This document shows, piece after piece, positions 18,601-25,374 of a stretch of 64,000 bases of DNA (its first letter is position 1; each line of letters begins with the position of its first letter). The notes below the pieces were generated by a model. The model had not been told where the DNA came from. It did no database searches and saw only the letters and a list, made by a program, of their open reading frames with translations. Source of the DNA: Pseudomicrostroma phylloplanum (lineage: Eukaryota; Basidiomycota; Exobasidiomycetes; Microstromatales); the NCBI GenBank assembly GCA_039545275.1, contig BCHS01000009.1, positions 434,001-498,000 of the forward strand. The letters run 5' to 3'. Made by a program: the position numbers and the translations under genes.

Positions 18601-19997
18601 CACTTCGCTCCTTGTCTGACGAGGTGGATGGGGTACGAAGTGGGTGAGGAGCTGGGCTCGATGATGCCATTGGCTTCCAAAGAGTCGATGGTCTTGTCGA
18701 TGATGCTCCTCTTCTCCGGATCGACTCGACGAGGAGCCTCCGGCCGCAGTGTAGCTCCTTCCTTGAGTGGAATGCGCATGGGGAAAGAAGTGACGTGACC
18801 TGGTTTACCGTCCGTTGAGAAAACATCTTGGTAGTCTCGAAGAGCGGTGAGGATGCCGTCGTCAGCAGCGGATCCGACATTGAAGAGGCCATCGACACAA
18901 CGTGTTGCCTCGGCGATGAGTTTCTCCTTGTGGGCTTGATCATAGGCGTCCTCTTTCTCGTCGTAGGGGGTGGAACCTTCCACAACGTGCTCTGTGGCAT
19001 ACGCTGCCGGTTGAGGTGATGGCGAAGGCCTGGTGTGGAGGTTGAAAGTTTGGCCTAGATCAATGGTGGCATCGGAGAATGGGAAGGCCTGACAGAGAGG
19101 AAGGTTCGAGGGAACTTCCATATCTGAAGGGCTTGGATTTGAAACCAACACCTTCGACCAGCCGGGAGGGAGAATTGCTCCGGGAGTGAAGAGTAGCTGA
19201 TCGGTGTTTTCGACGCTCCAGACGGAGGGAGTGACGGAGATAGGGCCAGCGGGGAGCGTCCTGCTGGGTCTGATAGGGACCCAGGCGTGGTGGAAAGCAG
19301 GAACGACCGTCTTGCGTTTGCAGATCAGTGTGGTTTCGCCGAAGGTGGGCTGATCCTGAACAACCCAAGTGGTGACTCCGGTGTTAGCATCCACGATCTC
19401 GGTCAGTGGCCAGATTCTCCAGTAGAAAGATCCCAGTCTTGCTACGCGACAAAGACCATCGATGATGATGCCGTGGCCGAAGACAAAGTCCGATCCAAGA
19501 ATGATACCGGGTGCAAGACGAGGAACGACATGGAACTCATGAGTGAAGACGGCGGAAACCTTCTCTCGAGATTCGCCGTGGTTCTGATGGCCTGAGACGA
19601 CGAAGCTGAGCACGACGTGTCCTGAGGTTGATGACTCGCCGATGCCAACAAGGTCCAGATTAGAGCTGGGGTCTATCTCGAGGTGTTCTACTAGACTCTT
19701 GTCGATGAGAGAGAGACCTGCGCCAGTGTCCAGCAGACAAGAGCGTACTGTTCTCTCGTCGCGGAAACGGATGTTCATGGCTGTGGGTTTGTATCCTACG
19801 TGTTGGTTTCCTCTTCCGAGCTCCATGCCTCCTGCAGGAGGGAATTCGATGGTGCGGACTGGTTGAGCAGAGGCGACAACGTCATGCTCAAGAGGAGGAA
19901 GGTGGATCAGAGCTAGGGACGGATTGGCGAAGAAAGCTTTGGCTTTATCCGGAGGGCTCTTGACACGTAGTTTCGCGACATTGCGGTCGTCTAGTTT
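15612..19997 (-). CDS. pol: element B Pol: PR-RT-RNH(N)-IN-CHD-RNH(C)
   Basis: About 1,460 residues. Pol is open in the -1 frame from the slippery site at 19994-20000, through an in-frame ATG at 19826. Residues below count from 19826. Protease CLLDTGAGLSLID is near 30. RT YLDD is near 512. LYVDASKEAYAAALHQQF near 680-698 is the RNase H N-part with Asp 1. The integrase zinc region includes YVKYCPHCLRTK. Integrase core residues sit in SLDLMLGL, IISDSDLRF and NPVERYIQ. The chromodomain includes YYVKWTNSSRHTWEYEDD (about 1160-1195). The distal RNase H part is RPVAFSSRET, AAVELEASALVWA, IVTDHAPLG and HVNVDALSRL (about 1242-1344). A 60-residue Ser-rich tail follows. The order matches element A exactly, which is strong evidence that the rearrangement is functional or at least tolerated. 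Confidence 0.93.
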   Translation of the reverse strand, partial: KLDDRNVAKLRVKSPPDKAKAFFANPSLALIHLPPLEHDVVASAQPVRTIEFPPAGGMELGRGNQHVGYKPTAMNIRFRDERTVRSCLLDTGAGLSLIDKSLVEHLEIDPSSNLDLVGIGESSTSGHVVLSFVVSGHQNHGESREKVSAVFTHEFHVVPRLAPGIILGSDFVFGHGIIIDGLCRVARLGSFYWRIWPLTEIVDANTGVTTWVVQDQPTFGETTLICKRKTVVPAFHHAWVPIRPSRTLPAGPISVTPSVWSVENTDQLLFTPGAILPPGWSKVLVSNPSPSDMEVPSNLPLCQAFPFSDATIDLGQTFNLHTRPSPSPQPAAYATEHVVEGSTPYDEKEDAYDQAHKEKLIAEATRCVDGLFNVGSAADDGILTALRDYQDVFSTDGKPGHVTSFPMRIPLKEGATLRPEAPRRVDPEKRSIIDKTIDSLEANGIIEPSSSPTSYPIHLVRQGAKWRMCVDYRGLNLLTVDDKYPLPRMEDVFETLSQGRIFSSVDAVSGYLQLDLAEEDRWKTAFVSHRGLYQYRRIPFGLKNAPSHFQRFMDSLLGGMRWKTAMVYLDDAVIFSENAQSHAEHLRSFFHKCRAFGLKLSPAKCFFAVTSLNLLGRLITVDGVSVIPDRAEAIKALAPPKTLQEVYRLLGLFNYYRPFIPRFASLAARLTAKTRGTKYQKRKGSTRHELIVDDQTYRNARSVVVTCDDEDIKSIDALKEALCKQVTLAYPNRDKPWFLYVDASKEAYAAALHQQFERELTLNEAKTASLVVVGASMVDLPSSFPSASVIAEKQKEDPLWRKTITSLTNGENVTGYTLLDGILMRVDTDTVCLPKGLEDLALERAHDGHGSYGRTYNRICDTFYHPSMPEKVRTYVKYCPHCLRTKVRGRAGRMDIDEDYLGLPFHTVSLDLMLGLPGEKDACLVILDVFSKVVNFHPMTSRATATEIALAFENIILRRGWRPSRIISDSDLRFTGEIAQAIASRMGAELTPSAPYHQQANPVERYIQTAKNALKTLCLDAEPERWPDKLLALELLMNDTENETTGFAPFDLINVYRPRLFSVLTEHSGVGSIYDRFHFSKARLQKAVDSLKKAKAKQKARYDRRRRPLPKLKEGDLVMIRLKDRPLYAGRQGGTKLDADLEGPYKVKKVLSDHRVELDLPRDMAIKQPFDVTHLQPVPPAEEDPYERGGLLVEDSQDRRYEPQRIVRDDVRNGYRRYYVKWTNSSRHTWEYEDDLIEDGCQELIDDYHERAAGLATPPLPEAYNTEATPQFATAKDANDDPLRPLRRPCIRTVDGRKCLVTERPVAFSSRETLPGEKKLAAVELEASALVWAYLKFVPFFGGCQVHIVTDHAPLGPIIKGNGQNVHSPTLIRARERLSPFAHLLTFHHRPGTSHVNVDALSRLPIEQTAGATTLTRHSKEAIAPDSDRVFPSPTSPSLLPVLDSDSVSDSQRTSELGSEA

Positions 19998-20000
19998 CCC
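19991..20000 (-). promoter_or_regulatory. element B -1 ribosomal frameshift site GGGAAAC at the gag stop
   Basis: The coding strand reads G GGA AAC TAG in the gag frame. GGGAAAC fits the X XXY YYZ rule and is a known retroviral slippery heptamer. A -1 slip gives GGG AAA CTA GAC GAC and continues uninterrupted into Pol. The stop codon directly after the A-site codon is unusual, since most sites have a spacer and a downstream structure. Confidence 0.75.
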
Positions 20001-21712
20001 GAGTCGACGTCGATGGACGTCTGAGACGTGGAGCCAGGAAGCAGACCACTCGAGGGCAAAGATCGCGCCGCGTCAGGCGACGTTGGTGCTGATGAAACAG
20101 AGAGGATGTCGGGTGATGCTCCGGAAGAGGACATGGAGCCGCAAGATACGACTGGGTACCCTCCGTAGCGCTCCTGTGTGTCAAAGAACAGAGCCTCTTT
20201 CTTGACCCTGGAGAAGTGGTCGTGTGCGAAGTCAAAGTGGGGTTGTCCACAGGTGCCGCAATCGCGGTCTCGCCTAAGCACTTGACCATTGTCTGGACGA
20301 CGGTAGCACTCCTTGCCGTTGTCATAGAAGAGATTGTTCGGGTTGAAGGTCCTCTTGAGGGAGTCTCTCTGTTGTGGCTTCTGAGTGTTGGAGACTTGAA
20401 CCTGGGGTGCTTCTGCACCGCTGGACGTGATGAGAACGGACGAGGTGCTGTCGGTGGAGCTGTCGACTCTCAGGGTGCGGTTCCTACGATCGCAGCGCCT
20501 CCAGGGACCCTCCAGGTCTTGAAGACGTTTGAGGAGCTGTTGGACCGTACGGACAGATTGGCTCCTGACCGTAAGTTGGAAGTCATCGGGCAATCCCAAG
20601 ATGATATCTTCGATGAAATCATCCGCTGGTCGATCAGGATAAGCAGAGGTGAGAACTCTCTGCTTCGCGAAGAAGTACGTGAGGGTATCCTCTTTCTTGA
20701 ATTCCCACACTCGAGCATGGGCTACGTGGCGTTTAGACGCGTTGTCACCGCCGAAGAAGGCCCTGAGCTCCGTGGTCCAGCCCTCGATCGTGTTGAGCTT
20801 TCGCATCTTGTAGTCGAGGGGTTGGTTTTCAAGCCATTCGCTAGCAGATCCGGTTAGACAGATTGGTAGAGTCTCGAGGAGAGGCTCGCGCCAGTTTGGA
20901 TCAGGCTTCATCTCGTAGAGGAGTTGAATGCGACTGATAAAGCGCTCCAGAGTGAGGCCATTGCCATCGAAAGTGCCTATATGCTCGGGCTTCCAGTCGC
21001 GTCGACGATTGGGTTGAGTGATGAGCGTAGTAGGAGGACTTTCAGTGCTGCTAGGGAGAGGTTCGCGACAGTACAGGTCGGCTTGTTCTTCGGTGAAGCC
21101 AGAAGCAATGTAACTCTCCTTGAGTCGTTCGCGGACCACATTGTCTGTCTGCCAACGGATGATGGCTTGTCGTCGTCGATCAACTTGGTCTTCACGATTG
21201 TTGGGACGCTCTGCGAGGAGTCTCTCGATTTCAGCTTTGTGTGCGTCCATTTGAACTTGCATCTCGCGTTTGTGCTGTTCATCACGGCGTGCGACGATGC
21301 GATCGAAGTGGTCGATGAGCTGCTGGCTCATGGCGAGCTGAGCTTGTGCTGCTGAAATTCCCGAAGGAGAGGGTCGTTCGGTGTCGTCTCCGACGTCTGA
21401 GATGCGAGTTGAAGCCATTGTGCTTGCCTTCTTCTTCTTCTTCCTAGACTTGCGAAGGACAGCCTCTGGATCGTTGACTTGTGGAAACTCGGGGGCTTCG
21501 CGCCGCTGAGTCGAGACTGAGCCGGTGGTGCTGTGCTGAGCAGAGTTGTGAGAAGTCGTTGATGAGGAAGCGTCGCTGCGCTGAGCGGATGCTGAAGATG
21601 TTGTGACGGGGACGTTGTCGCTGCGTTGAGCGGGGACAGAGAGGTTTGTAGACAGAGGAACGTTGCTGAGCTGAGCAGGAGAGGAGGAGGTAGTGGGTAG
21701 ATCAGAGGGCAT
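19991..21712 (-). CDS. gag: element B Gag (573 aa)
   Basis: Starts at ATG 21712, 125 bp after the LTR. The N-terminus has Ser/Thr-rich repeats built on SAQRSD and PLSTN-like units. A basic stretch RKSRKKKKK, a helical region and the Gag capsid region (GTFDGNGLTLERFISRIQLL through EFKKEDTLTYFFAKQR) follow. A CGTCGQPHFDFAH motif near residue 490 has the same C-X2-C-X3-H-X4-H spacing as element A. It ends at TAG 19991-19993 directly behind the heptamer GGGAAAC. Confidence 0.92.
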   Translation of the reverse strand: MPSDLPTTSSSPAQLSNVPLSTNLSVPAQRSDNVPVTTSSASAQRSDASSSTTSHNSAQHSTTGSVSTQRREAPEFPQVNDPEAVLRKSRKKKKKASTMASTRISDVGDDTERPSPSGISAAQAQLAMSQQLIDHFDRIVARRDEQHKREMQVQMDAHKAEIERLLAERPNNREDQVDRRRQAIIRWQTDNVVRERLKESYIASGFTEEQADLYCREPLPSSTESPPTTLITQPNRRRDWKPEHIGTFDGNGLTLERFISRIQLLYEMKPDPNWREPLLETLPICLTGSASEWLENQPLDYKMRKLNTIEGWTTELRAFFGGDNASKRHVAHARVWEFKKEDTLTYFFAKQRVLTSAYPDRPADDFIEDIILGLPDDFQLTVRSQSVRTVQQLLKRLQDLEGPWRRCDRRNRTLRVDSSTDSTSSVLITSSGAEAPQVQVSNTQKPQQRDSLKRTFNPNNLFYDNGKECYRRPDNGQVLRRDRDCGTCGQPHFDFAHDHFSRVKKEALFFDTQERYGGYPVVSCGSMSSSGASPDILSVSSAPTSPDAARSLPSSGLLPGSTSQTSIDVDSGN

Positions 21713-21837
21713 AGGACGACGTCCAAGGGGTCCGGCGGGGGAAGAGCAGGGGTTCGAACACGTCTTGCGGTGCTGTGGGTGTTAAGCGTAGTGTTAACAA
21801 CCAGAGCTAGGAGAAAGACGTGCCCGTCTTGTCACCA

Positions 21838-21937
21838 TGTACACAAGTTAGCGTCAAGGAAGTATGGATCGCTCTCAAAGGCAATGGAAAACACGAGGCG
21901 GCGGAAGTAGGAGCCAGGGAGACGGAACGGAAGCACA
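21838..21937 (-). repeat. element B LTR, 5' LTR of the minus-strand element (100 bp)
   Basis: Matches 15365-15464 at 99 of 100 bases by eye. On the minus strand it is followed by TGGTGACAAGACGGG, the inferred primer-binding site. Confidence 0.94.
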
Positions 21938-21942
21938 CGCTC
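21938..21942. repeat. target-site duplication (right) of element B, CGCTC
   Basis: Second copy of CGCTC, matching 15360-15364. Copia pol resumes in frame at 21943. Confidence 0.93.
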
Positions 21943-24233
21943 CTGAGCCCGAAGTAGCTCCTTCACCAGCACAATCGCAAGACGTACCTATTCCTCCCGC
22001 TCAACCCTTTTCTCCTCCACGACCTGTTGTTGACCAGCCTCAAGACATCCCAGTCTCACCTCAAGATGTTGCACCAGAACCAGCGTTGCCTGACGATACA
22101 CACCTTAGGCGAGCACGTCGACACAAGGAACTGTCACCAGAGTTCGGTGAACTATCGAGCAACAGGATCAAGGTGAAGACTACCAATCGGGGGACAGAAG
22201 GGAACGTCAACTATTGCCTGTCAACATTCCTAGAGATGTCTTCGACACCTGAGCAGATCCGAGACACCGCGGTTGGTGCAGACCTTGGACGAATTGTCCA
22301 CCAACATGACCAAGATCTCAGAAAGGCGGCGCAGAACCTCTTCAAGGACGTCGAACTCGATGAGACAAACGATGACCTCAGTGCTGCCTACCATGCTCTA
22401 GCCTTCGAGGCACTGCTCCACAGCACTCCTATCGAAGTGTTCGCACAGTACGGAGTCGCAGACGATGTCACCTCCTTGCTGGCAGACGCCTTCGGCGACA
22501 GACGTAAACAGACCAGAGTATCGCTTGACGGTGTACCCATGTCTCTTGATGAAGTCATGCAGACAGACGAATGGCCCAAGTGGAAGGAAGCCATGCAGAA
22601 AGAGTATGATACTCTCATGGAAATGAAGACTTTCAAGTTCGTCCCTTCACAAGACGTCAAGGGCAAGAACATTGTTGGCTGCAAGTGGGTACTGGTCAAG
22701 AAGCTCTCCATGGACGGTAAGACCGTAGCAAGATACAAGGCTCGCCTAGTAGCGCAAGGTTTCATGCAGAAGTATGGCATTGATTATGATGAAACATTCA
22801 CACCTCTACCTAAACTGGAGACTCTGAGGACCCTCATTGCTATCGCTGTTCATCGAGGATATCCCTTCATCATGATGGATGTAGTCTCTGCTTACCTGAA
22901 CGGATCTAACAACCATGACATCTACATGCGTCAGCCAACGGGTTTCGTCGACGAGAATCGTAAGGACCATGTGCTCAAGGTCGAACGTAGTCTCTATGGT
23001 CTCAAGGCCTCCGGAAGAGAGTGGTACATCACGCTTGCCGCCAAGATGAAAGAGTTCGGTTTCGAACCATCCTTCTATGACCAGAGCATCTTCAACGACA
23101 AGCATGGTGCTATCGTTTGCGTGTACGTCGATGACCTTATCATCCTAGGAAAAGACCAAGCTACCTTGGATGCCACTAAGGAGAAACTCACGTCTATGTT
23201 CAAGATGACCGTCTCAAGTGCAAGCTGCTCATTTGTTGGCATCGTGATCGAACGTCCTTTCGAGGACGGTGTTGCCCTACACCAAAAGCCGTACATTGAA
23301 GCACTTCTGAACCGATTCGATCCTAATTCGAAGCAGACAGTCAAGACTCCCATGGATCCCGCTCTCAGACTGTCAGCATACGTACCAGGCAAAGATGAGC
23401 CACCTGTCGACGCTAACGCACGAATGCAGTACCTCATGATGATCGGATCCCTACTCTGGTTATCTCAAGTCACCAGACCGGACATAGCATTCGTCGTCGG
23501 AAAGCTCGCTAGGTATTCGGCATCTCCCGGTCCCGACCACTTCAAAGCGATCAGACACCTTCTGAGATACCTCCGGGGGACGATCAACTACTGTCTAGTA
23601 TACCGAAGAAAGGGAACGAGTCACTCCGCAGACCCCATCCCACTCCACGTGCTTGGCTACGCCGACACTGGCGAGAAGAAGAAGATTGACGCCATGGACG
23701 CTGCCAACGGCAGAGGACCCCTACCACTCCGCATCATCAGCTTTGCAGATGCAGACTTCGCTGGATGCAATGACACTAGGAAGTCTACGACAGGTTTCGC
23801 ACTTGTTGTGGAGGGAATGCTAGTCCAATGGATGTCTAAGCTTCAACCAACCGTATCACTCTCAACACTCGATGCAGAGTACATCGCGCTCTCGACATGT
23901 GCTAGAGCCCTCTTGGTCTTCCATGCGCTCATTGCCTTCTCATTCATGTACATGGATGAACGACGAATGATCGGCAAGACACTACCATTGCTCTGTGACT
24001 CAGCAACTGCAGTCGCAAACTGCCGAGGTGGTCCCAGCGATCACACAAAGGTCAAGCATCTGGATGCGAAGTATCACTTCCTTCTAGACCTCATCGAGGA
24101 CAGACGCATCTCTATCCACCAGATTCCAACGCACGAGAACATCGCTGATGCCCTTACCAAAGCGCTACCAAGCCCAGCTGTCGAGCGTTTCTGCAAGTCG
24201 GTTAATCTGATCGACCTGACTCAGACAGACTAA
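21943..24233 (+). pseudogene. pol: copia Pol, 3' segment: reverse transcriptase and RNase H
   Basis: Continuous open frame to the TAA at 24231-24233. It begins with a Pro/Gln-rich linker. The copia RT core follows: NIVGCKWVLVKKLSMDG, ARYKARLVAQGF, YGIDYDETFTPL, then the catalytic VCVYVDDLIILG. The C-terminal RNase H carries FADADFAGC, RKSTTGFALV and LDAEYIALS. An ATG inside element B's LTR opens the same frame by chance, so the segment could look like a stand-alone gene, but it is the tail of the interrupted copia polyprotein. No internal damage is seen. Confidence 0.93.
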
Positions 24234-24377
24234 TCAGTGCATCTATCGGCCGAAACTCAACGTCGTCGAGTTGCCGCGATTTCCGTCACCGCAGCCATAC
24301 CTCCTCACTTCCATCGTCACCTGATTCACTCATATGATCTTGTTAGCATAGATGACCTGGCCGCCTGAACGGGGGAC

Positions 24378-24575
24378 TGTCACGAAACCGCTTACATAAG
24401 CGCCACTTTGGGTTCAGCCGCGCCAGCTCATCTCCCTGCTTATAAATCAGTTTCCTCACTCTCTCTACCACACCACCTTTTCCTGTAACCACTACTACCA
24501 CACACACCTTGATTCTCTCACTTCCCAATACCAATCTCCACATTGCCACGTGTCTTTGCGACTCTGATCTTCACA
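24378..24575 (+). repeat. copia 3' LTR (198 bp)
   Basis: Identical by eye to 5231-5428. The 144 bp between the pol stop and this LTR is the 3' untranslated region, ending with the purine-rich GAACGGGGGA. Confidence 0.96.
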
Positions 24576-24580
24576 GGGCG
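24576..24580. repeat. target-site duplication (right) of copia element, GGGCG
   Basis: Second copy of GGGCG, matching 5226-5230. Chromosomal sequence resumes at 24581. Confidence 0.93.
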
Positions 24581-25374
24581 TGGCTCGTGAGGATGAGTGG
24601 GTCGGAGTTTTGCGCGACAATTCCGGCGGTGTTGGACGCGGAGCTGCAGGTGCAGGTGCAAGGTTCCCCCTCCCCACTGCCTGTCCCGTGAGCCTCGTCG
24701 ATTGTCATGGTAAAGAGACACTGAGTATGATAGATCATCGTAGAGGAGGCAACAAGCGCCCGTATCCGACCTTTTACGCACACGATGCAATCGACCCAGA
24801 TGTGCCGGCAGGAGTGGGCTTGCTTCCCGTCGGCACAGGCGTGACACGTCAGGGCAAACGGTATTCTGTAGCGGGCGGAGAATCCTGGGAGCAATGCGTC
24901 CAGACAGAGGCGGCTGTCGGTTTCACCCAGATCTTCCTGCGTGCCGTAGGATGCGACAACGCGGTACGAGTATCAAGCTTTGCACCTCCTGCTGCAGGCC
25001 ATCGCCACTTGGCCCCACGATCGCTGCGTCCGGCTGCACAAGATCGCAAGGCAGCATAGCATACACGCCCACGCAAGCTTCCATCACACTCGCCCTCCCA
25101 ACCCACCCACTCACAGTCAGCAACACACACCCACCGCCTCGTCAAGAGAGCCGTATAAGTACATTGTACAATTGCCCAGCTTGCTTGTCCCTCCCCTCTT
25201 CCTCTCATCTCTTCCACTCCCTCTCTCCCTCCTCACCTTGTCCCATCGTACTGCTCACCAACGCCTTCACTAGCCCACTCCTTTAGACATCGCCAGACAT
25301 CAACTCTCATTCGCCCCGCCATCCTTGGACGATAGACACTCCACCCTCTACGCCACGAGAACCATCAGCCCACC
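24581..25374 (+). promoter_or_regulatory. upstream region of the RRM gene
   Basis: Originally the right part of the intergenic region shared with the GAS2-type gene. It contains a TATA-like CCGTATAAGTAC at about 25150 and a long CT-rich tract at about 25170-25275, typical of fungal core promoters. Small ORFs here have no protein-like features. Confidence 0.5.

Larger units (their letters stand above)
15365..21937 (-). mobile_element. Ty3/gypsy chromovirus B, intact, with split RNase H
   Basis: 6.6-kb minus-strand element with 100-bp LTRs (one difference, G/A) and TSD CGCTC. Gag (21712-19991) and Pol (19997-15612) are open. It shares architecture, the first ten bases of the primer-binding site (TGGTGACAAG), the gag/pol junction and a G-run polypurine tract with element A, but the proteins are clearly diverged. 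A and B are therefore related families, not duplicates of one copy. It inserted in copia pol 64 host bases from A, in the same orientation. Confidence 0.95.
5231..24575 (+). mobile_element. Ty1/copia LTR retrotransposon, interrupted by two Ty3/gypsy insertions
   Basis: Bounded by identical 198-bp LTRs and the 5-bp TSD GGGCG. Domain order is Gag with zinc knuckle, protease, integrase, reverse transcriptase, RNase H, which is the copia (Pseudoviridae) order. The span is 19.3 kb, but subtracting elements A and B with their TSDs leaves about 6.4 kb, normal for an autonomous copia element. After subtraction the pol frame has no stop or frameshift. The only coding break is the in-frame TAG between Gag and Pol. 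LTRs identical by eye imply a recent insertion. The purine stretch just before 24378 is the likely polypurine tract. The primer-binding site after 5428 does not match an initiator-Met type that I recognise. Confidence 0.96.

Noticed and set aside
15365..21937. Element B nested inside element A, or the reverse
   Set aside because: LTR limits and TSDs show that each sits separately in copia sequence, with 64 bp of copia between them.
21864..24233. Stand-alone RT gene starting at an ATG in element B's LTR
   Set aside because: The ATG lies in the inserted LTR. The real frame continues from the copia pol fragment at 15301-15364, so this is the tail of an interrupted polyprotein.
24580..25059. 159-codon ORF next to the copia 3' LTR
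   Set aside because: It starts with a non-ATG codon in the TSD/flank, has no protein-like features and overlaps the RRM gene promoter.
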